A stretch of 64,000 bases of DNA from Mycobacterium paragordonae (GCF_003614435.1 NZ_CP025546.1:186001-250000), one strand, 5' to 3'; shown: positions 34,905 through 44,530, numbered from the stretch's first letter. Numbers and translations: made by a program. The notes: generated from the letters alone by a model not told the origin.

Positions 34905-34943
34905 TCCGCGCCCGTCGGACCCGAGTTGATCTAGGAGTCCGTC

Positions 34944-36089
34944 ATGCCACGACCGGAAGCGCTGGATCTCACGCGGCGGGTGCTCAAGCACTTGGAGGAC
35001 GACTCGCTCGACACCGTCGAGGACGTATGTCGCGAACCGCGTGAAGCGTTCACCGATCCCGAATGGTTCGACCGTGAACTCGCCACGTTGCGCCGGGTGC
35101 CCCATGTCATCGGCTGGGCCGGTGAAGTCGCGGCGCCGGGGAGTTTCACGACGAAAGACGTTATGGGCGTGCCGGTCTTGGTGGTCCGTGGCAAAGACGA
35201 CCTGGTGCGCGCCTTCGTCAACGGGTGCGCCCACCGCGGCGCGCAAGTCGCCGCTGACTGCGGGACCACAAAGATGTTCACCTGCCCCTATCACAACTGG
35301 TCATACGGGCTGGACGGCCGACTGGTAGGAGCACCCGCGCGCAGGATGTTCGCCGGCGCTCTCGACGGACGGGGACTGACGCCGCTGCCGATCAGCGACG
35401 AGGCGGGACTCCTTGTCGTAGGCCTCAACCCGGACGTGGATGTCACACGCGCGCTCGGTGAGATTGCGGAGCCGCTGAGCCACTACGATTTTGATGTCCG
35501 GCAGCACGCCGAGACCAGGCGCTTCGTGATCGCCGCAAACTGGAAACTCGCCGTCGGTGTGAACTTCGAGGGCTATCACTTCCCGTACGTCCACCCCGAC
35601 ACCCTGGACCCAATCGCGACCAACAATTCGGTGTGCGACGTCTATGGGCGCCACAATCGGTGGGCATTTCCGTTCCGCGGCATCGCCAACTTCCGGGACT
35701 CACCCGAATCGGACTGGCCCGAGCAGTTTTTCGGCACCGTCGTCTATGGCCTGTTCCCGAGTTGCGTGCTGATAGAGGCGCCGGCCTCCTACCAGATGCT
35801 GCGGGTGTACCCCGGTCGCGCGCCGGGTGAATGCGTCATCCACATGACGTATGGCGCGCCATCGCCCATCACCACCGACCAGGAACGCGAGTGGTACCGG
35901 ATGTCCATGGACGCGGTGTGTAACGTGCTGTGCAATCAGGACTTTCCGATGGCAGAGGCGTGTCAGCGTGGCCTCGAAGGTGGAGTGCCTGAGGTGCTTT
36001 TCGGGCGCAATGAGCCGATGCTGCACCATCTCGTCGCGGTTTGGCGGCAGGCCGTGCACGAGACGGTGGCCGCTGTCAGGGCCGGTTGA
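34944..36089 (+). CDS. Rieske non-heme iron oxygenase, alpha subunit
   Basis: A 381-residue ring-hydroxylating-type oxygenase. Rieske cluster ligands are C95/H97 (GCAHRGA) and C114/H117 (CPYHNWSYG). The mononuclear iron site is recognised in NFEGYHFPYVHPDT (the E/H-x-4-H pattern), with an acid further on. These enzymes use electrons from a reductase to oxygenate aromatic or aliphatic substrates. No reductase, ferredoxin or beta subunit is adjacent. ATG 34944 follows AGGAG. The last 14 bases overlap the converging TetR gene. Confidence 0.88.
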   Translation: MPRPEALDLTRRVLKHLEDDSLDTVEDVCREPREAFTDPEWFDRELATLRRVPHVIGWAGEVAAPGSFTTKDVMGVPVLVVRGKDDLVRAFVNGCAHRGAQVAADCGTTKMFTCPYHNWSYGLDGRLVGAPARRMFAGALDGRGLTPLPISDEAGLLVVGLNPDVDVTRALGEIAEPLSHYDFDVRQHAETRRFVIAANWKLAVGVNFEGYHFPYVHPDTLDPIATNNSVCDVYGRHNRWAFPFRGIANFRDSPESDWPEQFFGTVVYGLFPSCVLIEAPASYQMLRVYPGRAPGECVIHMTYGAPSPITTDQEREWYRMSMDAVCNVLCNQDFPMAEACQRGLEGGVPEVLFGRNEPMLHHLVAVWRQAVHETVAAVRAG

Positions 36090-36624
36090 GGTAAGACGCT
36101 CCGAGATAGCGCTCCACGATGGCGCGTTCGGCCGCAGACTCACCGAGCGGCCAGCACCACAACGCCAGGAAGACGCGGATCAGCCATTGAGCAGCCAACG
36201 GGTCGTCTTCGCCAAGCATCTCAGCTGCAAAGCCGGCGACGACAGGTGACTTGGTCAGCCATTCGCTACCGGGCACCAAGTTCGTCGACTGCATGGCGTG
36301 AACCAGGGGATCGGCACGCATGCATTGCAAGGCGACGATGGTGGCGGTGACGACCCGCTCCGGGCCGGCGAGGTCTTTGATGGTCAGACGCACCGTCTCG
36401 AGGATGCGGTTCGCGTGGATGCGGACGACGGCGTCCCGGATGGCCGCTTTACCGCCCGCGCGCCGATAGATCGTCGCGGGCGAACAGTGCACGCGCTCAG
36501 CCAGGGACTCAATGGTGAAGGCCTCGTAGCCGACATGGGAGATCAGGTCGGCGGCGGCCGCGTAAATGCGATCGGCGGCCTCGTCGTGGCGATCCCGGCC
36601 CAACAACCAATCGTGACGGGGCAT
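36076..36624 (-). CDS. TetR-family regulator
   Basis: A 182-residue regulator: ADRIYAAAADLISHVGYEAF, IESLAERVHCSPATIYRRAGGKAAIRDAVV, then a helical domain. ATG 36624 is preceded by AGGAGG at six bases. It lies between the Rieske oxygenase (converging) and the P450 (divergent, 195 bases away), so it may control one or both. Confidence 0.83.
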   Translation of the reverse strand: MPRHDWLLGRDRHDEAADRIYAAAADLISHVGYEAFTIESLAERVHCSPATIYRRAGGKAAIRDAVVRIHANRILETVRLTIKDLAGPERVVTATIVALQCMRADPLVHAMQSTNLVPGSEWLTKSPVVAGFAAEMLGEDDPLAAQWLIRVFLALWCWPLGESAAERAIVERYLGASYLNRP

Positions 36625-36819
36625 ATGAGCCTCCTCTGCGGCCATGGCAAATCGCAGTCACTTTTTCGCAGTGTGAGACACAATTGCCCGATTTTCTCAT
36701 CATAAACGGCTCGTCATGCCTCGCAAGCGAATTGATCGTCACCGGGTGGGCCACCGGACGCTCATCAACTTCTCCGCTGCCTATTGACCCCCTGGTGAGG
36801 CCGCATTCAGCCTGACATT

Positions 36820-38034
36820 GTGACTCCCGTAGCCGATCCAATCGACTTCTTCGGCGCCGAAACGTTGCAGAACCCCTACCCGATGTACGACCGGATGCGG
36901 GCGCAATCCCCGGTGCACCGCATCGGCGATTCCGAGTTCTATGCCGTATTCGGCTGGGATGCGCTGATCGACGCCGTCAACCGGGTCGAGGATTTCTCGT
37001 CCAATCTGAGCGCGACCATGGTTTATCACGAGGACGGAACGGTCACCCCGTTCCCGATGATCGAGGCGGGCAGCCCGAATCACGCACTGGCCACCGCGGA
37101 CGATCCGGCGCATGCCGCGCACCGAAAAATATTGCTGCCGCACCTTTCCGCCAAGCGGGTTCGGATCATCGAGCAGTTCGCCACGCAAACCGCGGTTCAC
37201 CTCTGGGACGAGGCGCTGCTCGAGGGGCGGATCGAGTGGATGAGCGCGGTGGCGAACCGGCTGCCGATGATGGTTGTCACCCAACTGCTCGGTCTGCCGG
37301 ATCGCGACGTAGCGAAGTTGATTCGGCTCGGCTTCGCTACCACGACGCTGCTCGACGGCGTCGTGTCGCAGGCTCAACTCGAAGCGGCCGGCGCCGCGGC
37401 CTTCGAACTTGCCGGGTACGTTCTCGAACATTTCGAAAAGGCCGACACGGCGGCGGAATCCGGCCTGATTCAGGATATGGCGGCCCGCTGCGCCTCCGGA
37501 GAGGTGGATCAAACCGTCGCGATGGGCATCATGCTCACGTTGTTCAGCGCCGCGGGTGAATCGACCGCCTCGCTGCTGGGCAGCGCGGCGTGGATTCTCG
37601 TTGACCGGCCCGAGATTCAGCGGCGGCTGCGCGAGCGTCCCGAATTGTTGACCGCGTTAATCGAGGAAGTGCTGCGCTACGAGCCGCCGTTTCGCGGTCA
37701 CTACCGACACGTGTGGCGCGACACGACGCTGGACGGCGTTGCGCTACCGCCGAATTCCCACTTGTTGTTGCTATGGGGCGCGGCCAATCGGGATCCCCGA
37801 CACTTCGATGCGCCGAACGATTTTCGCCTGGACCGCAGCGGCGCCCGTGGCCACGTCACGTTCGGGAAAGGCGCGCACTTCTGCATAGGTGCCGCGCTGG
37901 CGCGACTGGAAGCTCAGATCGTCCTCCGAATGTTGCTGGAACGCACCTCCTGGATCGACGCGGCCGACGTAGGGGAATGGTTGCCGAGCATCCTGGTGCG
38001 GCGTCTCGACCGCCTCGAATTGGCCGTGCGGTAA
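36820..38034 (+). CDS. Cytochrome P450
   Basis: A 404-residue soluble bacterial P450. The I-helix oxygen-activation motif is AAGEST, the K-helix E-x-x-R is EEVLRYEPP, and the heme-ligand loop is FGKGAHFCIGAALARLE. It needs ferredoxin and reductase from elsewhere. GTG 36820 starts TPVADPIDFFGAETLQNPYPMYD, typical of short bacterial P450s. The 195-base gap from the divergent TetR gene contains an AT-rich stretch but no strong palindrome. The substrate is unknown; the neighbouring oxygenases suggest terpenoid, steroid or aromatic catabolism. Confidence 0.88.
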   Translation: MTPVADPIDFFGAETLQNPYPMYDRMRAQSPVHRIGDSEFYAVFGWDALIDAVNRVEDFSSNLSATMVYHEDGTVTPFPMIEAGSPNHALATADDPAHAAHRKILLPHLSAKRVRIIEQFATQTAVHLWDEALLEGRIEWMSAVANRLPMMVVTQLLGLPDRDVAKLIRLGFATTTLLDGVVSQAQLEAAGAAAFELAGYVLEHFEKADTAAESGLIQDMAARCASGEVDQTVAMGIMLTLFSAAGESTASLLGSAAWILVDRPEIQRRLRERPELLTALIEEVLRYEPPFRGHYRHVWRDTTLDGVALPPNSHLLLLWGAANRDPRHFDAPNDFRLDRSGARGHVTFGKGAHFCIGAALARLEAQIVLRMLLERTSWIDAADVGEWLPSILVRRLDRLELAVR

Positions 38035-38110
38035 CTCCGCCCAGGAGCCGATATGCGCACACTTGCGCTGAGCCGCGCCCGAGTGTCGCGTCCGCACTAG
38101 TGTTGTGGTC

Positions 38111-41100
38111 ATGGGACTCACCCGACTCTTCCTGGAATGGCCCGTCGTCCGGCAGTTGCGGTCCGGGGACGGGCTCGGCCGCGGTCCGGCGGTCACCTCC
38201 CAGCACACCCGCGCCATCACCCCGCGCACCACCACCGCCGACCGGGTGGTGCAGAGCATCTGCCCGTACTGCGCGGTCGGTTGCGGGCAGAAGGTCTACG
38301 TCAAGGACGAGAAGGTCGTGCAGATCGAGGGTGACCCCGATTCGCCGATCTCCCGCGGACGGTTGTGCCCCAAGGGGTCGGCCAGCGAGCAACTCGTCAA
38401 CAACCCGGGCCGGCAGATGAAGGTGCTCTACCGCGCGCCCGGCGCCACCGAATGGGAACCGCTGGAGCTCGATCGAGCCATCGACATGGTCGCCGACCGG
38501 TTCGTCGAAGCCCGCCGGCACGCCTGGCAGGACATCGACAAGCACGGTCATCCACTGCGGCGCACCATGAAGATCGCTGCACTCGGTGGCGCCACGCTGG
38601 ACAACGAAGAGAACTACATCATCAAGAAGCTCTTCACCGCCGCGGGCGCCATCCAGATCGAGAACCAAGCCCGTATTTGACACTCCGCCACGGTTCCCGG
38701 TCTGGGAACCTCCTTCGGGCGCGGCGGCGCCACCCAATCACTGCAAGACATGGCCAATGCGGACTGCATCGTCATCCAGGGTTCGAACATGGCCGAGTGC
38801 CACCCCGTCGGATTCCAATGGGTGGAAGAGGCTAAAGCGCGGGGCGCCAAGCTTATTCACGTCGATCCGCGCTTCACCCGTACCTCGGCCGTGTCCAACA
38901 AACACATCCCGATCCGGGCCGGCTCCGACGTGGTGCTGCTCGGCGCACTGATCAATTACGTCATCGCCCAGGATCTCTGGTTCAGGGAGTACGTGCTGGC
39001 CTACACCAACGCGGCCACCCTGATCAACGAGAATTACCGGGACAGCGAGGATTTGGGCGGTTTGTTCTCCGGCTTCGACCCGGAAACCGGACAGTACGAC
39101 GTCACCACCTGGGCGTACGCGGGCCAGGAGGACGCGCCGGACCCCGAACACGGGGCCAGCGCCTCGGCCCGCGCCGCCGGCGACGTGCACGGCAGTGGCG
39201 GCCCGCCGTTGCCGCATGCCCGTGTCCAGCGTGACGAGACCCTGCAGCACCCTCGCTCGGTGTTTCAGATCGTCAAGCGGCACTACGCCCGCTACACCCC
39301 GGAGATGGTGCGCGACGTCTGCGGTATCAGCATCGAGGACTTCGACTACCTGGCCCGTGCCGTGACCGAGAACTCCGGTCGCGAGCGCACCACCTGCTTC
39401 GCCTACGCCGTGGGCTGGACCCAGCACACGCTCGGAGCCCAATTCATCCGCACCGCAACGATTCTGCAGCTGCTGCTGGGCAACGTGGGACGTCCCGGCG
39501 GCGGGATCATGGCGCTGCGGGGGCACGCCACCATCCAGGGTTCCACCGACATCCCGACGCTGTTCAACCTGCTGCCCGGCTACCTGTCGATGCCCAAGGC
39601 CGGCGTACACGACACGTACCAGGAGTACATCAAAGCGGTCGGCCCGAAGAATCAGAAAGGGTTCTGGGCGGACGCCGACGCCTACCTGATCAGCCTGCTC
39701 AAGGCCTGGTGGGGCGACGCCGCCCGGGAGGACAACGACTGGGCCTTCGACTACCTGCCGCGACTGTCCGGCCCACACGGCACCTACCAGACGGTGATGT
39801 CGATGCTCGAAGACGAAGTCGACGGCTACTTCCTGCTCGGCCAGAACCCGGCCGTCGGCTCGGCGCACGGCCGGATGCAGCGAATGGGCATGTCACACCT
39901 GAAGTGGCTGGTCGTGCGTGACCTCAACATGATCGAGTCGGCCACCTTCTGGAAGGACGGGCCCGAGATCGCCTCCGGCGAACTCAAAACCGAAGAGATC
40001 GACACCGAGGTGTTCTTCTTCCCCGCCGCCACACACGTCGAGAAGGCCGGCTCGTTCACCCAGACCCAACGCCTCGTGCAGTGGCGGCATCAAGCCGTCC
40101 AACCGCCCGGAGACTGCCAGAGCGAACTGCAGTTCTTCATCGAACTGGGCAAGCGCATCCGGCAGCGCCTGGCCGGGTCGACCGACGAGCGCGACCGCCC
40201 GCTGCTGGATCTGACCTGGGACTACCCCACCGACGAACATGGCGAACCGGACGCCACCGCGGTACTGGCCGAGATCAGCGGGCGGTACCTCACCGGGCCG
40301 AAGGCAGGTCAGTTGGTGCCGGGTTACACCGAACTCGGTGCCGACGGATCGACATCCTGCGGCTGCTGGATCTACTCGGGCGTCTACGCCGAGGGCGTCA
40401 ACCAGGCCGCTCGCCGGGCACCGCTCGGCGGCCCGAGCCCGAGCCAGTCGGAATGGGGCTGGGCCTGGCCCGCCGACCGCCGCATCCTGTACAACCGCGC
40501 CTCGGCCGACCCGGACGGCAAACCGTGGAGCGAGCGCAAGCGCTACATCTGGTGGGACCCCCAGCAGCAACGCTGGGTCGGGGATGACGTGCCCGACTTC
40601 CCCGTCGACCGCGCACCTGACACCCGGCCGGATCCCGACGTGGGCGGACCGGACGGGCTCGCGGGCGACGACCCGTTCATCATGCAGGCCGACGGGAAGG
40701 CCTGGCTGTTCGCGCCCAAGGGCCTTGTCGACGGCCCGCTGCCCACCCACTACGAGCCGCAGGAATCGCCGGTGGCCAACGCGCTGTACCCGCAGCAGCA
40801 GAACCCGTCGCGAATCATGTTCCCGCGCAAGGACAATCTGTGGGCACCGAGTGCGGGTGAGCCCGGCGGTGACGTCTACCCCTACGTGTTCACCACCTAT
40901 CGGCTCACCGAACACCACACCGCGGGCGGGATGAGCCGCTGGCTGCCATACCTGGCCGAGCTGCAACCGGAGATGTTCTGCGAGGTCTCACCGGAGCTGG
41001 CCGCCGAACGTGGCCTGGAGCCCTACGGCTGGGCGACGATCGTCTCCCCGCGGGCGGCGATCGAGGCCAAGGTGCTCGTCACCGAGCGGATGCGGCCGCT

Positions 41101-41398
41101 GGTGATCGGGGGGCACACCATCCACCAGATCGGGCTGCCGTATCACTGGGGCGTGGGCTCTGACGCTGTGGTCAGTGGCGACGCGGCCAACGACCTGCTG
41201 GGGGTAGCTTTGGACCCGAACGTGCAGATCCAGGAGTCCAAGGCCGGCTCGTGCGACATCCGTCCGGGCCGGCGGCCGCAGGGTGAGGCGCTGCTGCGGC
41301 TCATCGAGGAATATCAGTCGCGTGCGGGGGTAACCGTCGAGACGGACAATATCCGGGTGACGACATCCGAACCACCAAACCCGCGACGGGAGGGCTGA
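38111..41398 (+). CDS. fdhA: Selenocysteine formate dehydrogenase, catalytic alpha subunit
   Basis: Read through the in-frame TGA at 38678-38680 as selenocysteine, the gene encodes 1,095 residues with Sec190. It has an N-terminal [4Fe-4S] site (C51, C54, C58, C86), the Mo/W-bis-MGD domains, IENQARI-Sec-HSATVPGLGTSFGRGGATQSL, and the C-terminal dinucleotide-binding domain. This matches the FdnG-type alpha subunit, where Sec ligates the metal and formate is oxidised to CO2. A SECIS hairpin follows the TGA. No twin-arginine signal is present (MGLTRLFLEWPVVRQL). ATG 38111 is chosen by homology; a GTG at 38105 is possible. It overlaps the beta-subunit start by one base. Without recoding, two apparent genes would be annotated. 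Confidence 0.93.
38678..38710 (+). promoter_or_regulatory. Selenocysteine UGA codon with bacterial SECIS element
   Basis: TGA at 38678-38680, then 11 bases, then a perfect seven-pair stem GGTTCCC (38692-38698), loop GGTCT (38699-38703), GGGAACC (38704-38710). Loop sequence and the 11-base distance equal those of the E. coli fdhF SECIS as I recall it. The loop GU bases are those contacted by SelB. The element is also coding (SATVPGLGT). Confidence 0.9.
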
Positions 41399-42369
41399 TG
41401 GCGCAGCTGGTCGAATCGACCGGTCCGGCCGAGGACGCGGGGTGGCCGGATTCCAAGCCGCGCAAAGGATTCTTCACCGACACCTCGATCTGCATCGGTT
41501 GTAAGGCCTGCGAGGTGGCCTGCAAGGAGTGGAACCGCAATCCGCGCGACGGTGACCTGGAAATTCTCGGGTCGTCCTACGACAACACCGGGCAGCTGGG
41601 AGCCAGCACCTGGCGGCACGTGGCGTTCATCGAGCAGGACCGCGACCGCATCGAGGAAGCCCGCGAATCCGGCCGCGCGCTGGTGAGTCTGGGCATGCCG
41701 TCCGTGGGCGGTGCCCCCGACTCCGTGGACATCACGCCGCCGGACACCCCGGAGTTCCGCTGGCTGATGGCCTCGGATGTCTGCAAGCACTGCACCCATG
41801 CCGGTTGCCTCGACGTCTGCCCGACGGGCGCGTTGTTCCGCACCGAGTTCGGCACCGTCGTGGTGCAGGACGACGTCTGCAACGGCTGTGGCACCTGCGT
41901 GGCCGGGTGCCCGTTCGGCGTCGTCGAACGGCGCAGCGACGGAACCTACGCCACTCCGGCCAAACGGTCCGAGCGCCCGGAACACGAGTTCGTCACCGGG
42001 GTGGCCCAGAAGTGCACGCTCTGCTACGACCGGCTGCTCGAGGACCAGACTCCGGCCTGCGCACAGACCTGCCCGACGACGTCGATCAAGTTCGGCGACC
42101 ACGACGACCTCGTCGCCCAGGCCCGCGCCCGGGTCGCGCAACTGCACGCCACGGGACTCACCGAGGCCCGCCTGTACGGGGTCAACGAGCATGACGGCGT
42201 CGGCGGCACCGGATCGGTCTTCCTGCTCCTCGACGAGCCCGAGGTGTACGGGCTGCCCCCTGACCCGAGGGTGCCGACCGCGGACCTGATGCAGATGTTC
42301 AAGCGGGCCGGGGTGGCCGCCGCGGGAATGTTCGCCGCTGGGGCACTGGCTTTTTGGCGGTCCCGATGA
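41398..42369 (+). CDS. fdhB: Formate dehydrogenase iron-sulfur beta subunit
   Basis: A 323-residue ferredoxin-type electron-transfer subunit with four cysteine groups for [4Fe-4S] clusters: CIGCKACEVACKEW, CKHCTHAGCLDVCP, CNGCGTCVAGCPFG, and CTLCYDR with CAQTCP. A hydrophobic segment near the C-terminus (GVAAAGMFAAGALAFW) probably anchors it in the membrane, as in FdnH. It passes electrons from the catalytic subunit to the membrane subunit. The start overlaps the alpha-subunit stop (TGATG) and the stop overlaps the next start (ATGA). Confidence 0.92.
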   Translation: MAQLVESTGPAEDAGWPDSKPRKGFFTDTSICIGCKACEVACKEWNRNPRDGDLEILGSSYDNTGQLGASTWRHVAFIEQDRDRIEEARESGRALVSLGMPSVGGAPDSVDITPPDTPEFRWLMASDVCKHCTHAGCLDVCPTGALFRTEFGTVVVQDDVCNGCGTCVAGCPFGVVERRSDGTYATPAKRSERPEHEFVTGVAQKCTLCYDRLLEDQTPACAQTCPTTSIKFGDHDDLVAQARARVAQLHATGLTEARLYGVNEHDGVGGTGSVFLLLDEPEVYGLPPDPRVPTADLMQMFKRAGVAAAGMFAAGALAFWRSR

Positions 42370-43436
42370 GCACCTCGGAGTACGACAGCCTGCGCCCACC
42401 CGCTGGCTCGGGTGGCAAGCGTCGGCGGGGGGACGGCAAGCGGCGCCGGCGCGACGAGTCGTTGATGGTGCCGGACGCGGAATTCTCCTCGTATTACGGA
42501 CGTCCGGTGGTCAAGCCGGCACCGTGGGGTCACGAGGTCGGCGCGTATCTGTTTCTCGGTGGGGTGGCCGGCGGGTCCGGTCTGCTGGCCGCCGGCGCTC
42601 AGCTCACCGGGCGAAAGGTGTTGCGCCGCAACACCCGGCTCGCCGCTTTGGGGGCGGTCATGCTGGGCGCGGTCGCACTGGTCAAGGATCTGGGCCGGCC
42701 CGAGCGCTTCGTCAACATGCTGCGCACCTTCAAGCTGACGTCGCCGATGAGCGTGGGCTCGTGGATACTCAGCTTCTTCAGCGCGGGTATCGGCGTCGCC
42801 GCGGCGGCCGAGGTCGACCGGATGACGGGTGAGCGGTTGCCGCTCGGCCCGCTGCGCCCGGTGCTGCGCGCCGTCGAGGGACCGGCCGGTCTGGAGGCCG
42901 CGCTCTTCGCGCCGCCGCTGGCGGTCTACACCGCGGTGTTGTTGTGCGACACGGCAACCCCGACGTGGAACGCCGCCTATAAGGACCTGCCATTTGTCTT
43001 CGTCAGCTCGGCGAGCCTGGCCGCGTCAGGGCTGGCGATGATCACCACACCGGTCGCCGAAGCCGGTCCTGCCCGCAAGCTGGCAGTCATGGGCGCGGTC
43101 AGTGATCTGATCTCCGCCAGGGTCACCGAATACCGGATGGACCCGGTGACCCGAGAACCGTTACACCACGGGACCCCCGGCAAGTTGCTGCAGTGGAGCG
43201 AAATTCTTGCTGCCGCGGGAGGTTTGGGCGCACTGCTGGGCGGGGGTCGCCGCGACGTCGCGGCCCTGTCGGGCGCGGCCCTGTTGATGGCGTCGGCGAT
43301 GCTGCGGTTCGGCTTCTTCGAAGCGGGCAAGGAATCGGCGCGCGATCCCCGCTACACGATCGAGCCACAGCGACGCAGGCTGGCCGCGCGCCGGGCGGCC
43401 GGGATCACCGACGACTCGATCACCACTGCTGGTTAA
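42366..43436 (+). CDS. NrfD/PsrC-type membrane subunit of formate dehydrogenase
   Basis: A 356-residue polytopic protein. It has a basic N-terminal stretch (GKRRRGDGKRRRRDE) and then about eight helices with the NrfD pattern (GAYLFLGGVAGGSGLLAAGAQL, VKDLGRPERFVNMLRTFKLTSPMSVGSW). NrfD proteins bind quinone without heme, so electrons from formate probably enter the menaquinone pool here. E. coli FDH-N instead has a cytochrome b gamma subunit. Coupled to the beta-subunit gene by ATGA. The gene ends in a dyad shared with the converging selD stop. Confidence 0.87.
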   Translation: MSTSEYDSLRPPAGSGGKRRRGDGKRRRRDESLMVPDAEFSSYYGRPVVKPAPWGHEVGAYLFLGGVAGGSGLLAAGAQLTGRKVLRRNTRLAALGAVMLGAVALVKDLGRPERFVNMLRTFKLTSPMSVGSWILSFFSAGIGVAAAAEVDRMTGERLPLGPLRPVLRAVEGPAGLEAALFAPPLAVYTAVLLCDTATPTWNAAYKDLPFVFVSSASLAASGLAMITTPVAEAGPARKLAVMGAVSDLISARVTEYRMDPVTREPLHHGTPGKLLQWSEILAAAGGLGALLGGGRRDVAALSGAALLMASAMLRFGFFEAGKESARDPRYTIEPQRRRLAARRAAGITDDSITTAG

Positions 43437-43446
43437 GCGGCTTAAC
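43432..43446. terminator. Small dyad containing both convergent stop codons
   Basis: GTTAAGC-G-GCTTAAC, exact seven-base arms. The TAA stops of the membrane subunit gene and of selD lie in its two arms. It may act as a weak bidirectional terminator; it has no U-run. Confidence 0.3.
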
Positions 43447-44413
43447 GAATTTCAATGCCGCTGCCCGCCGCAGTGTGCCCGATGACCGGGTAGCCGGGTA
43501 GCTCGCCGACCACCAGCAGCCCGCCGGAGGTCTGCGCGTCGGCCAGCAACAAAAGGTCGTCTTCGGTTACCCCGCTTGCGAATTCGAGGTGGGGTCGCAC
43601 CCAGTCCAGATTGCGGTGGGTGCCGCCGGAGACGAACCCATCGTTCAGGGCCGCGCGGGCTGCCTCGATCACCGGTACCGCGGCGCGGTGGATGACCGCG
43701 CGGACGCCGGAAGCGCGGCACATCTTGTGCAGATGTCCCAGCAGGCCGAAACCGGTGACGTCGGTGGCCGCTTCGGCGCCGGCCCGCAGTGCCGCCTCCG
43801 ATGCGTCGCGGTTGAGCCGGGTCATGATGTCGACGGCTTCCTGGTAGACCTCACCGGTCTGCTTGTGCCGGTTGTTGAGCAGGCCCACGCCCAGCGGTTT
43901 GGTGAGGGTGAGCGGCAGCCCCGGCTTGGCGGCGTCATTGCGGAGCAACCGCGCGGGGTCGGCCACGCCGGTGACCGCCATCCCGTATTTCGGTTCCGGA
44001 TCGTCGATGGAGTGGCCGCCGATCACCGGGCACTCGGCCTGCGCCGCTACCGCCAGCCCGCCCCGCAACACTTCGGTCATCAGCTCCAGCGGCAACACGT
44101 CGCGCGGCCAGCCGACGAGATTGATGGCGACCACCGGGCGCCCGCCCATCGCGTAGATGTCCGACAGTGCGTTGGCGGCGGCGATGCGTCCCCAGTCGTA
44201 GGCGTCGTCGACGACCGGGGTGAAGAAGTCCGCGGTGGACAGCACCGCCAGATCGCCGACCCGGACAGCGGCGGCGTCATCGCCGTCATCGAGGCCCACC
44301 AGGACGTCGGGGCCCGTTTGGCCGGTGAGCCCGCGTACCGCCTCTTCCAGCTCGCCAGGTGGGATCTTGCAGGCACAGCCGCCGCCATGCGCGTAGCCGG
44401 TCAGCCGCGTCAT
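43442..44413 (-). CDS. selD: Selenide, water dikinase (selenophosphate synthase)
   Basis: A 323-residue enzyme making selenophosphate from selenide and ATP, the selenium donor for SelA. The catalytic start reads YAHGGGCACKIP (C13, C15, K16). The ATP/Mg loop is GLDDGDDAAAVR, followed by LSTADFFTPVVDDAYDWGRIAAANALSDIYAMGG, GGHSIDDPEPKYG and DVTGFGLLGHL. The active-site residue is cysteine, not Sec. It converges on the formate dehydrogenase operon and is divergent from tRNA-Sec/selA/selB. Confidence 0.95.
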   Translation of the reverse strand: MTRLTGYAHGGGCACKIPPGELEEAVRGLTGQTGPDVLVGLDDGDDAAAVRVGDLAVLSTADFFTPVVDDAYDWGRIAAANALSDIYAMGGRPVVAINLVGWPRDVLPLELMTEVLRGGLAVAAQAECPVIGGHSIDDPEPKYGMAVTGVADPARLLRNDAAKPGLPLTLTKPLGVGLLNNRHKQTGEVYQEAVDIMTRLNRDASEAALRAGAEAATDVTGFGLLGHLHKMCRASGVRAVIHRAAVPVIEAARAALNDGFVSGGTHRNLDWVRPHLEFASGVTEDDLLLLADAQTSGGLLVVGELPGYPVIGHTAAGSGIEIR

Positions 44414-44433
44414 GGTTCGAGCCTACGGAGCGC

Positions 44434-44459
44434 GCCGAGTGTGCGGCCAGCCGCACGCT
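44434..44459. repeat. Palindromic repeat unit, copy 1
   Basis: A 26-base unit GCCGAGTGTGCGGCC...GCCGCACGCT containing a GTGCGGC/GCCGCAC hairpin. It differs at one base from the copy at 44464-44489 and lies between selD and tRNA-Sec. Similar GTGTGCGGC palindromes recur between genes in mycobacteria, as I remember. Confidence 0.75.
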
Positions 44460-44463
44460 GGTA

Positions 44464-44489
44464 GCCGAGTGTGCGGCCTGCCGCACGCT
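44464..44489. repeat. Palindromic repeat unit, copy 2
   Basis: Same unit, 30 bases after the first, with T in place of A in the loop. As a pair they could form hairpins on either strand and end selD-antisense or upstream transcripts before the tRNA. Confidence 0.75.
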
Positions 44490-44530
44490 CGTGGACCGGC
44501 GGCAAGCGTGGCACGGGTACGTTTACCCAT

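Noticed and set aside
36625..36819. Operator in the TetR/P450 divergent gap
   Set aside because: An AT-rich stretch is present, but no convincing palindrome or repeat could be found by eye.
38681..38749. Apparent gap between a 190-codon gene and a separate 880-codon molybdopterin gene
   Set aside because: The intervening bases translate in frame to conserved FDH sequence after the TGA and contain a SECIS hairpin; sel genes are adjacent. Treated as one selenoprotein gene.
44434..44489. Short CRISPR-like array
   Set aside because: Only two palindromic units with a four-base true spacer and no cas genes.
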